From positions 1 through 7,595 of the forward strand of contig JAJZOA010000110.1 in NCBI GenBank assembly GCA_021852225.1: a stretch of DNA of 7,595 bases. Reading direction: 5' to 3'. A model generated the notes under the pieces. It worked only from the letters and a program-made list of their open reading frames with translations, did not search any database and was not told the DNA's origin. The position numbers and the translations under genes are program-made. Every line of letters starts with the position of its first letter. The stretch's first letter is position 1. The stretch comes from Planctomycetota bacterium. GTDB lineage: Bacteria; Planctomycetota; Phycisphaerae; WQYP01. Positions 1 through 6,139 of the stretch are shown piece by piece.

Positions 1-179
1 CTGTCCGCATCGGGGGCAGCCATCTGGTCCGGCTCGATTAACGCAAAATATCCAGTGCCCATTCAGTTATGACGGCAAAAATCCCGCCGCCGACGGCTTA
101 GGCCATGGCATAACAACCTGCCCGCAAAGACGGCTGGCAACAGTGCTTTGCCTAACGCGCTGGTGTGACGCGCAACCGG
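1..179. other. Left-edge stretch with no supported gene
   Basis: This stretch lies downstream of the CPBP protease gene and holds nothing convincing. On the minus strand an ATG at position 62 opens a frame of about 20 codons to the window edge (beginning MGTGYFALIEPDQ). It sits right after an in-frame TGA and has no Shine-Dalgarno sequence, so it could be the first codons of a further minus-strand gene or chance. A plus-strand frame is open from base 1 to about 72 and is equally unsupported. I see no hairpin plus T-tract that would end the CPBP transcript. Confidence 0.3.
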
Positions 180-950
180 CTAATGACGGGCCGCGTGCTG
201 CAAATAAACCGCGATTAAATCATAGGTGACATGGGTGCCGACATCCACGCCAAAGCCACGAAATATAAAAATACCGCCGAAATAAATGCCTGCGGCGGTG
301 CGGAAGAAAAAGGTTTGCGGCGCGAACGGCTCGGCTCCAAGATAATGATACAGTGAAAACAGCACCGCCGATCCGCCGATCGCCAGAATCAGCGACCAGC
401 CGAAGGACATCCGCAACACATCTTTCAGCAGAATTAAAAGCGTGGAAAGCAGCAGCAGGCGGAAAAGCAGTTCTTCGTAAATTCCCGCGCCAATCGAAAG
501 TACGGCTTGCGTCTGCCATGGCTGGCCGGCGGCCGCCTGGTTTGTGCCATGAAGCGTTGCGCCATGGGCCACCATCAACGCAAAAAAGACCACTGGCAAC
601 GACCAAAGCAGGCTTTCCCCGAACATGCCCATGTAAAGCAGTGGCTCGAAGTCCCACGGGTCTTTGCGAAAAAAATGCCAGATCAGCAACGCAATGACCA
701 GCGCCAGCGCGGGCAGGTAATTTCCGGCGGCACCGACGGCGGCGAAAAAACGCAGCATTAACTGAAAAGCGATCACGATGGGTTCATTATGGTTTGGCGG
801 AATCCATGGATGCAGGCTGATGCCGATCTGGTAAAGCGCCAGAAGCGGCAGAAGGAATATCAGACATTGCAGCGGCCGATGGGTGCGATCCAGGTAATTT
901 TTACCGTGTCCGATACTTATTCTTCGTGATTGTGCGCTAAGTTTCGCCAT
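180..950 (-). CDS. CPBP family intramembrane glutamic endopeptidase
   Basis: This is a membrane-embedded protease of the CPBP (CAAX-protease / bacteriocin-processing, Abi) family, which cleaves substrates within the bilayer. Counting from the ATG at 950 (256 aa), the family motifs are visible: EELLFR with Glu159, Glu160 and Arg164 (EExxxR); FSLYH with Phe198 and His202 (FxxxH); and THVTYD with His240 and Asp244, where HxxxN is more usual. Hydrophobic segments surround them at about residues 28-44, 77-92, 114-130, 165-177, 183-200 and 217-232. The conserved body begins near residue 19 (YLDRTHRPL). The start is uncertain: ATG at 995 and GTG at 1034 are in frame and none has a good Shine-Dalgarno, although GGGAA lies 7 nt before the ATG at 950. 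The gene follows xylB after a gap of 187 nt without an evident terminator, so co-transcription is possible. Its substrate is unknown; regulatory proteolysis, prenyl-protein processing and self-immunity are all precedented roles. Confidence 0.85.
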   Translation of the reverse strand: MAKLSAQSRRISIGHGKNYLDRTHRPLQCLIFLLPLLALYQIGISLHPWIPPNHNEPIVIAFQLMLRFFAAVGAAGNYLPALALVIALLIWHFFRKDPWDFEPLLYMGMFGESLLWSLPVVFFALMVAHGATLHGTNQAAAGQPWQTQAVLSIGAGIYEELLFRLLLLSTLLILLKDVLRMSFGWSLILAIGGSAVLFSLYHYLGAEPFAPQTFFFRTAAGIYFGGIFIFRGFGVDVGTHVTYDLIAVYLQHAARH

Positions 951-1137
951 CCGTGCATTCCCGGCAAAAGCCTTCCTAAATTCGGTTTGCATCATAGCAG
1001 CAGAAGGTCGGAAATGACCAGCCAGCGGCACCACGAGGCCAGACCGGGGGGCGGAAATTTTTCAAATCCAGATGGAAGCCAGCGCGGGTAATCGCCGATG
1101 GATGCCAATCGCCGGTTGCCCAGGTGCCGTGCCGCGG

Positions 1138-2745
1138 TCATTGGCCATAAATATCTTCAAAGTTCTGCCGCAGCGCCGGGTAAAGTGATGCATATTTTTC
1201 CGCATGGCCGGCATAAAACGCAACGGCTTTTTTCGCGGGCCGCGCGGTCTGCCGGATTTTAATCATTTTCCGTGTTGCCGCGGGCACATCACTCCAAGCG
1301 CCTGTGCCGACTCCAGCCAGGATGGCCGCTCCAAGGGCTGCGCCTTCGCTTACATTTATGGTGACCACCGGCGCATTGTACATATCCGCCTGAAGCTGCC
1401 GCCAGAAGGTGCTCCGCGCGCCGCCGCCGCTGGCGCGAACCTGTTTTACTGACACATTCATAGAGCGGAATATTTCAACTTGTTCGCGCATTCCCATCGT
1501 AATGCCCTCCAGCACGCTCCGGGAAATATGGGCCACGCCATGCCGCGGAGTAAGCCCGACAAAACAGCCGCGGGCATTGGCGTCCGGATGCGGACAGCGT
1601 TCACCGGTAAGATAGGGAAGAAAGAACAGATTTTCCGCGCCGGCCGGCGCCCGTGCCGCCATATCCACAAGGTGTATGTACAGTTCGCCGGGATCCCCGC
1701 CTTTGGCCGTGATCTTGCGCATCGCATCAGCATACAATGTATTCCGTAGCCATTGAAACGACCCGCCCGCAGACAACATGCACCCGAACACACACCATGT
1801 ATTGGGAATGGCATGGCACATCGTATGCACACGCCCCAGCGGATCTACCCGCGGTGATTCGGCGGCCGCAAAAATAACTCCGCTGGTGCCCATGGCGGCC
1901 GAAACCAGCCCCGGCGCCACCACACCGGTACCGACCGCACCGGCGGCCTGATCGCCGGCACCGCCCACCACGGGAATACCCTCGGGCAGACCGGTTTGCC
2001 GGGCTACCATCCGTGTGATATGGCCGGTTATTTCCTGTGACTCCACCACCGGCGGCAGCAACGTTCGATCAATGCCAAGTTTGCTTATAAGGTCGTCATG
2101 CCAGCAGCGCTGGCGCACATTTAACAGAAGTGTGCCGGATGCGTCTGAAACCTCCGACATATATTCGCCTGTCAGCCGATAGCGGATGTAATCTTTAGGC
2201 AAAAGTATGTGGCGGCATTTGGCGAATTTTGCCGGTTCATTCCGCATGAACCAGAGAATTTTGGGCGCAGTAAAGCCGGTCAGGGCCGGATTGGCCACCA
2301 TTTCTATCAGGTTGTCGCGACCGCCCGCCTTTTCGGTAATTTGTCGGCACTCCTGGCCGGTGCGCTGGTCGTTCCAGAGAAGCGCGGGCCGCAATGGTTT
2401 GACCCCTTCACCCAGAAACACGCTTCCGTGCATCTGTCCGGAAAGGCCGATGGCGGAAATTTCTGATGGCTTCAGGCCCGCCTTTTTCAGCACTTTTCTG
2501 GTGGCGGCCAAGGCGGCGACCCACCAGTTTTCCGGGTCTTGTTCGGTCCATCCGGGTTTGGGCGTAAGAAGTTCATGTGGAGATTCGGCGGCAAAAACCG
2601 TCCCGCTTTCGGCCAGCAGCAGGGCTTTGGTGCCCGATGTGCCGATATCCAACCCCAGAAATACCTTTGCTGATGCCTTGGACGGGCGATTGGGAATTGC
2701 CACGAGTTCAGCCGTCCGGGATTTTACCATTCTGGATTTAGCCAT
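1138..2745 (-). CDS. xylB: Xylulokinase (FGGY carbohydrate kinase)
   Basis: This cytoplasmic enzyme phosphorylates D-xylulose with ATP to give D-xylulose 5-phosphate, which feeds the pentose phosphate pathway. The 535-residue product aligns by eye along the whole of E. coli XylB. The N-terminal domain has the phosphate-binding GLDIGTSGTKALL (31-43), WTEQDPENWW (66-75), GQMHG (103-107, substrate-binding Met-His) and LWNDQR (123-128). FTAPKILW (158-165), LLPKDYIR (181-188) and SDASGT (200-205) follow. GGAGDQAAGAVG (261-272) carries the probable catalytic base Asp265; the C-terminal domain has MGTSGV (285-290), LPYLTGER (376-383), GGGARS (440-445) and GAALGAA (468-474). About 30 residues precede the usual family start. 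A longer reading frame to 2901 was rejected because the ATG at 2745 has AGGGG 8 nt upstream and a promoter-like sequence lies inside the extension. The gene lies 223 nt after the GH16 gene with no terminator between. No xylA is in the window. A related FGGY specificity cannot be excluded, but the match to XylB is strong. Confidence 0.95.
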   Translation of the reverse strand: MAKSRMVKSRTAELVAIPNRPSKASAKVFLGLDIGTSGTKALLLAESGTVFAAESPHELLTPKPGWTEQDPENWWVAALAATRKVLKKAGLKPSEISAIGLSGQMHGSVFLGEGVKPLRPALLWNDQRTGQECRQITEKAGGRDNLIEMVANPALTGFTAPKILWFMRNEPAKFAKCRHILLPKDYIRYRLTGEYMSEVSDASGTLLLNVRQRCWHDDLISKLGIDRTLLPPVVESQEITGHITRMVARQTGLPEGIPVVGGAGDQAAGAVGTGVVAPGLVSAAMGTSGVIFAAAESPRVDPLGRVHTMCHAIPNTWCVFGCMLSAGGSFQWLRNTLYADAMRKITAKGGDPGELYIHLVDMAARAPAGAENLFFLPYLTGERCPHPDANARGCFVGLTPRHGVAHISRSVLEGITMGMREQVEIFRSMNVSVKQVRASGGGARSTFWRQLQADMYNAPVVTINVSEGAALGAAILAGVGTGAWSDVPAATRKMIKIRQTARPAKKAVAFYAGHAEKYASLYPALRQNFEDIYGQ

Positions 2746-2753
2746 TAAGAATA

Positions 2754-2758
2754 CCCCT
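2754..2758 (-). promoter_or_regulatory. Shine-Dalgarno of xylB
   Basis: The minus strand reads AGGGG 8 nt before the ATG at 2745. This fixes the start of xylB and excludes the 52-residue N-terminal extension, which has no family similarity. Confidence 0.7.
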
Positions 2759-2807
2759 GATAAAAATCGCCAGCCAGCGACACGTTTATATGCGCGGCGA
2801 GCGAACA

Positions 2808-2835
2808 AACCTACCAGAGGATGGCAAACTGTCAA
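2808..2835 (-). promoter_or_regulatory. Candidate sigma-70-type promoter of xylB
   Basis: The minus strand has a perfect -35 hexamer TTGACA (2830-2835), a 16-bp spacer and TAGGTT (2808-2813) preceded by TGG, resembling an extended -10 element. Transcription would start near 2801 and give a leader of about 55 nt before the xylB ATG. A second -10-like TATAAA lies at 2785-2790 but has a poor -35. If real, xylB can be transcribed independently of the GH16 gene upstream. The -10 match is only moderate. Confidence 0.4.
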
Positions 2836-2968
2836 TGCGCAAGCCGCAGGATTGCAAACAGGCGTACGATCAATATTGTGACCTGACCATTTCAATTTCA
2901 AAATGCGCTGCGGCAGAGGCCAATGCGTGCAACGTTTGCGATAAGTCGCCCCATTTGCTGTGGCAGCG

Positions 2969-4681
2969 TCAGGCTCGCACAGTCATTGAACCTCTGATGC
3001 GCGGCGTCAGCAGCAGCAGTGAACCGGCCGACAGCAGAAGGGCGGCCGTGCCAGGCTCAGGAGTGGGTGTGCCGGTAATGGACATTTGGCTCCATTGTAC
3101 ATCACTGCCATTGCCGCCATTATTGTTGAAATATTGTACTTGCGCCGGACCGCCAGTGGACATGTCAATTTGGCCGGAAAAAATGACTGACTGGCCCGTA
3201 GCCGTATTTCCGGTCACACCAAGGGTGTAGTCGCCCGCACCGTCAAGCAGTTTCAATGTAAAAATGTCATCCATCCGGTAATTATAAAGAATCGCGGTGC
3301 GCTGGACGGATCCATGGATATCCGTTGACCAGTATTTTCCACCGCCAAACGTGGTCATGGCAAACAGCGTCTTTCCCGCGGCATCCAGGAGGCGCCATCC
3401 CAGATTGGAATCGGCAGTAGCAGGAGTGGCGGGCGTCAGATTGCCTGGCGCGGTTTGCCCCTTGTTCAGATTGAAATCTGTGGTGAAGGTCTGGCCGGGA
3501 GCCAGATTATGCCCGAAATACCGCGTGGCGGTGGTGATGTTTGAATTCAGTCCGGTATCCCCGGCGGAGCCGGGATAGACATAAATATCAAAGGCGGGTG
3601 TGGCCGCTCCAATGCCGGAATTTACCGGGCTGATGAATCCAGCTCCACCACCGCCGCCACCGGTCGGGCCGGTATAAACATATTGAACGTGCCATTGGCC
3701 AAACCCGGTGCCGCCGTCGGCCCCATTCAGGTTGCTGTTAACGGTATACAAATTATTGACATTATCTTGCGCAGAAGCGTTGCTGACGGTCGGTAGCGCG
3801 GCCTGATAAGCGCGGACATAATTTATTTTCATATCATAAGCGCCGGGGCCGGGAGTCTGGTATCCGGTGTAGCTGCCGCCCACAGCCAGATTCATAATGA
3901 TATAAAAAGGTTGATCAAACGGGGCATTTGTATTGCCCGCTGCGGCAGACGATGGTATCGTCCAGCCGCCGGTTTGCGTTTCATACAATTGACCATCCAC
4001 ATACCAGTTCATCTGCAACTGTTCCGTTCCTGGAATGGATGGATTCGGTGTCGGATTCCATTGAAGATCATAGGTGTGCCATGCCGTGGTGGTCTGCCCG
4101 GAGGGGAGCGAATACACCTGCGTCTGGGTGTTCACATAGCCGGAGTTTGAGCCGGAATGCAGGCTTCCCTGTACCTGATCGGTGGCGCTGCCTTGGGATT
4201 CCATTACATCCATTTCACCGGACTGCGGCCACGCGCCATAGGTCGAATTGGCGGGCATCATCCAGATGGCGGGCCAAAGCCCGGCACCGGCTGGCAACTG
4301 GGCGCGGAATTCAAAAAGACCATAAGTCTGGCTGAACAGGTTCTGCGTGGTAATGCGCCCGGAAGTGTAGGAAGTACCATTGCTGCCGGCTGTTCCGATT
4401 GCCTGAATGTTCAGATTGCCGCCTGAAACGTAAACGTTTTGCGATGAATTGGTATAAGTCTCCGATTCACCATTTCCCCAACCGCCATTGTTGCCCAGAT
4501 CGTATGTCCAGCCATTCAGGGCCGATGTAGTTGTAAACGTATCGTTAAAAGTCGGATTCCATTGCAGGCCGGTTGGTGCGCTGATGATCGGAACGTCTGA
4601 CGCCAGCGCAATTCTGGAGGCAGATACCACGGCCAGCAGTGCGATGGGAAAAAGTGAGCCAAGATGACGATTCTGTTGCAC
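2969..4681 (-). CDS. Secreted GH16 beta-glucanase (laminarinase type) with PEP-CTERM tail
   Basis: This is a predicted extracellular endo-beta-1,3-glucanase that would hydrolyse laminarin-like glucans, held at the cell surface by exosortase sorting. From the GTG at 4681 the product is 570 aa. Residues 1-27 form a signal peptide (MQQNRHLGSLFPIALLAVVS, cleavage after ALA). Residues about 36-294 are a GH16 domain: NGGWGNGESETYT, LWPAIWMMPANSTYGAWP, the catalytic GEMDVMES with Glu156 (nucleophile), Asp158 and Glu161 (acid/base), then WYVDGQLYETQT, NAPFDQPFYIIMNLAVGG and a final YVRAYQ strand. The ExDxxE form is that of the laminarinase subfamily. Residues about 300-537 form a second beta-sandwich with a run of six glycines (341-346), resembling modules common in PEP-CTERM proteins. 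The tail is TPEP (540-543), a hydrophobic stretch (about 545-559) and RIRG, then seven more residues. Licheninase or agarase-like specificity is possible. No intrinsic terminator follows, so transcription may run into xylB. Confidence 0.92.
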   Translation of the reverse strand: MQQNRHLGSLFPIALLAVVSASRIALASDVPIISAPTGLQWNPTFNDTFTTTSALNGWTYDLGNNGGWGNGESETYTNSSQNVYVSGGNLNIQAIGTAGSNGTSYTSGRITTQNLFSQTYGLFEFRAQLPAGAGLWPAIWMMPANSTYGAWPQSGEMDVMESQGSATDQVQGSLHSGSNSGYVNTQTQVYSLPSGQTTTAWHTYDLQWNPTPNPSIPGTEQLQMNWYVDGQLYETQTGGWTIPSSAAAGNTNAPFDQPFYIIMNLAVGGSYTGYQTPGPGAYDMKINYVRAYQAALPTVSNASAQDNVNNLYTVNSNLNGADGGTGFGQWHVQYVYTGPTGGGGGGAGFISPVNSGIGAATPAFDIYVYPGSAGDTGLNSNITTATRYFGHNLAPGQTFTTDFNLNKGQTAPGNLTPATPATADSNLGWRLLDAAGKTLFAMTTFGGGKYWSTDIHGSVQRTAILYNYRMDDIFTLKLLDGAGDYTLGVTGNTATGQSVIFSGQIDMSTGGPAQVQYFNNNGGNGSDVQWSQMSITGTPTPEPGTAALLLSAGSLLLLTPRIRGSMTVRA

Positions 4682-4946
4682 GAGCCAACTCCAATAAATA
4701 TGCCATATAAGCGGGTTAACCAATCACCATCGGGATTTGGAAAATTGATCGCAGAATTCCGGTCTACGCATCTGTGGGTATCGTTGTGGACCTGTTATTA
4801 AACTACAATCGGCATCCCGCCAAAATTAGCGCCTATGGTCAAGTCTGCGGATCTTCAGGTTCATGATAAAAGCGGATTTTCTGCGAAAATAATATAGAGG
4901 TGATAGCGGCCCAGCGCCAATGCAAAGCATGTTCGCCGGAATAGCT
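4682..4946 (-). other. Upstream region of the GH16 gene
   Basis: This non-coding stretch between the terminator at 4947-4984 and the GTG at 4681 should contain the GH16 promoter. The best candidate I see is weak: TTGGCG followed after 15 bp by TTTAAT (minus strand, about 4802-4828). Small dyads are present: ATTTTC/GAAAAT around 4876-4890 (6-bp arms, 3-nt loop), the palindrome GGTTAACC at 4714-4721 and ATATG-G-CATAT at 4698-4708. No recognised riboswitch or RNA gene was seen. Confidence 0.35.
4689..4692 (-). promoter_or_regulatory. Shine-Dalgarno deciding a GTG start of the GH16 gene
   Basis: The minus strand reads GGAG 7 nt before the GTG at 4681. A TTG 14 codons further upstream (4723) is in frame but has no such site and would put bulky, Trp-rich residues ahead of an otherwise classical signal peptide. 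The GTG is therefore the likely start. Confidence 0.7.
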
Positions 4947-4984
4947 AAGAAAAAAGGATCAGACCGCATTGTGCGGTCTGATCC
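4947..4984 (-). terminator. Intrinsic terminator of the 219-aa PEP-CTERM gene
   Basis: A perfect 13-bp inverted repeat (GGATCAGACCGCA at 4956-4968 and its complement at 4972-4984, 3-nt loop) is followed on the minus strand by a run of six Ts (4955-4950). It lies 139 nt after the stop codon at 5124 and separates that transcript from the GH16 gene. Confidence 0.92.
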
Positions 4985-5014
4985 AGTTATCATCCGCAGT
5001 TCGCCGACAGTCCG

Positions 5015-5040
5015 CGGGCAATGCTGGATTGCAGTGCCCG
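5015..5040 (-). repeat. Imperfect hairpin in the 3' UTR of the 219-aa gene
   Basis: Arms CGGGCA-n-TGC and GCA-n-TGCCCG form a 6+3-bp stem with one mismatch and a 6-nt loop. It lies between the stop codon at 5124 and the terminator at 4984. No T-tract follows on either strand, so it is not itself a terminator. It makes the 139-nt 3' UTR a structured RNA. Confidence 0.5.
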
Positions 5041-5123
5041 TGACCGCAGGAAGCGGCGTTGTAAGCTATCAGCCCTGTGCCAAGCGGGAAAATTGACGCG
5101 TAAACACGCCGGTGCCGCTGAGT

Positions 5124-5783
5124 TCAGGCCAGTCGGCGACGACGTAAGACCAGCAAGGATGCCGCGCCAATTGCCAGGATACCCAAAGAAGCAGGTTCCG
5201 GGGTCGGAGCTTGCGGGGAGAGACTGACATTATCTATATACGCGTGAGAGACCGACCCGGTGGTGGCACCGGTGATCGCGTTAAACGATAGAAACACGGC
5301 CGATGCGCCCGTGGGAGCCGTAAAATTCTGACTGGTGAGCTGATAGCCGGCCGCGGTGCCAAAATTCGACGTGGTTGTCGGCAGGTTAATAAAGGAAGGC
5401 GAGCCTGGAAGGATGCCTCCAGTAGAGTTCATGAATTCAAACTGAGCCTGCGCAATACCTCCATTAGCACCCTGAAATTCACTGTAAAAGCTAAGCGTAT
5501 ATTGCGTGCCCTGGGTGACGGAACCGAACGCGGTCTGCTGAAATACGTTTGCGTTGGAAGCCTCAACGGTGTTATTCAGATCGGCTTCGAATGATCCGCT
5601 GTATGGGTTGGTATTGTCTTGGGACGCGCCCGGGGCGTATTGCCAGTCATTGGCAGTGGGGGGCGACGTGGGAGCGGTTTCAAAACCAGGATTATTGATG
5701 ATATTGGTGGCGCGGGTCATCTGGGCGCCAAAGGCAACTGCACATATCGCTGCGCAAACAGAAATTGTCTTAACCAAAAACAT
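5124..5783 (-). CDS. Secreted PEP-CTERM protein with carbohydrate-binding-like beta-sandwich
   Basis: This 219-aa exported protein is probably anchored or released at the cell surface through an exosortase. Residues 1-25 form a signal peptide (MFLVKTISVCAAICAVAFGA, cleavage near MTRA). The mature part starts NIINNPGFETAP, the usual opening of CBM4/9-like or DUF642-like jelly-roll domains ('NxGFE'), and ends with the matching strand AYIDNVSLSP (181-190). A single beta-sandwich therefore fills residues about 27-190. The tail has TPEP (194-197), a hydrophobic segment (198-213) and the basic RRRRLA, a textbook PEP-CTERM signal. The ATG at 5783 has AGGAG 7 nt upstream (5791-5795). A mini-ORF and several hairpins precede it, and a strong terminator follows. 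No catalytic residues can be recognised, so a structural or glycan-binding role is inferred; the ligand is unknown. Confidence 0.85.
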   Translation of the reverse strand: MFLVKTISVCAAICAVAFGAQMTRATNIINNPGFETAPTSPPTANDWQYAPGASQDNTNPYSGSFEADLNNTVEASNANVFQQTAFGSVTQGTQYTLSFYSEFQGANGGIAQAQFEFMNSTGGILPGSPSFINLPTTTSNFGTAAGYQLTSQNFTAPTGASAVFLSFNAITGATTGSVSHAYIDNVSLSPQAPTPEPASLGILAIGAASLLVLRRRRLA

Positions 5784-5819
5784 AATGATTCTCCTAACTG
5801 GAAAGATTAATAAAACAAC

Positions 5820-5843
5820 TCAACAGGCGACCTTATCCGGCAT
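5820..5843 (-). CDS. Possible seven-codon leader ORF (MPDKVAC)
   Basis: The minus strand carries AAGGAGGTG (5847-5855), a nine-base match to the anti-Shine-Dalgarno end of 16S rRNA, followed after a few bases by ATG CCG GAT AAG GTC GCC TGT TGA. The Shine-Dalgarno is stronger than that of the 219-aa gene itself, whose ATG is 36 nt past the mini-ORF stop. This arrangement suggests a translated leader peptide or a ribosome-loading site affecting the downstream gene. The peptide has no run of one amino acid codon, so classical amino-acid attenuation is not indicated. It could also be the remnant of a lost gene start. Confidence 0.4.
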   Translation of the reverse strand: MPDKVAC

Positions 5844-5882
5844 GTACACCTCCTTTTTTTCACAGGCATGCCATGAAACTCG

Positions 5883-5899
5883 GCGGCCACATTGGCCGC
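5883..5899 (-). repeat. Leader hairpin, 7-bp perfect stem
   Basis: GCGGCCA and TGGCCGC form a perfect 7-bp stem around a 3-nt loop that reads ATG on the minus strand. It lies 39 nt before the mini-ORF start. No T-tract follows, so it is probably a leader structure or a protein-binding dyad and not a terminator. Confidence 0.5.
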
Positions 5900-5915
5900 T
5901 GTACCCGTCTGCAAT

Positions 5916-5946
5916 TCTGATGTATTGGATTTCCCCGTCCATCAGA
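5916..5946 (-). repeat. Inverted repeat in the leader of the 219-aa gene
   Basis: TCTGATG (5916-5922) and CATCAGA (5940-5946) are perfect 7-bp arms around a 17-nt loop. With the hairpin at 5883-5899 and the dyad CGGCA-T-TGCCG at 6005-6015, the space between the upstream terminator and the mini-ORF (about 200 nt) is rich in dyads. I could not match it to a riboswitch class. Confidence 0.4.
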
Positions 5947-6046
5947 CAGTGTGCTCGTGTTGCGCGTCGCGGGCGTTATTTCAATCTTTGGGCCGGATAT
6001 GCGGCGGCATTGCCGATGGTCGCGTGAAACTCGCCTCACATGTCCG

Positions 6047-6091
6047 AAACAAAAACAGAGGAGTCGCGATCATGCGTGCAATCGCGACTCC
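6047..6091 (-). terminator. Intrinsic terminator of the 306-aa PEP-CTERM gene
   Basis: A perfect 11-bp inverted repeat (GGAGTCGCGAT at 6060-6070, complement at 6081-6091, 10-nt loop) is followed on the minus strand by TCTGTTTTTGTTTC. It begins 48 nt after the stop codon at 6140, so the 306-aa gene is probably not co-transcribed with the 219-aa gene downstream. Confidence 0.88.
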
Positions 6092-6139
6092 CCCGGCACA
6101 AGTTGCGTTAAACCGACAAACGACAGGTCACCACGAGCA

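Noticed and set aside
1090..1114. Direct repeat AATCGCCG in the xylB-CPBP gap
   Set aside because: Only two 8-bp copies with no array structure; compatible with chance.
2207..2881. Plus-strand open frame of 224 codons opposite xylB
   Set aside because: It lies almost wholly antisense to conserved xylulokinase sequence, has no recognisable domain and runs past the xylB start only by chance. The same holds for the other plus-strand frames in this window.
2746..2901. 52-residue N-terminal extension of xylulokinase
   Set aside because: No family similarity; a good Shine-Dalgarno precedes the internal ATG at 2745, and a promoter-like sequence lies within the extension.
2929..2939. Imperfect dyad GCAACGTTTGC upstream of xylB, reminiscent of LacI-family operators
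   Set aside because: The dyad has an odd centre and mismatched arms and lies about 95 bp upstream of the -35 candidate; too weak to call an operator.
4698..4721. TGATTGGTT upstream of the GH16 gene as a half-site of the 7097-7117 palindrome
   Set aside because: Only one half matches and with a mismatch; the second arm is missing, so a shared operator is not supported.
4682..4723. Upstream TTG start of the GH16 gene
   Set aside because: No ribosome-binding site, and it would place 14 unusual residues before a classical signal peptide. GTG at 4681 has GGAG at 7-nt spacing.
5554..6027. Plus-strand 157-codon frame over the 219-aa gene start and its leader
   Set aside because: Antisense to the signal-peptide region of a well-supported gene and no protein features; it arises from the leader being free of stops in that frame.
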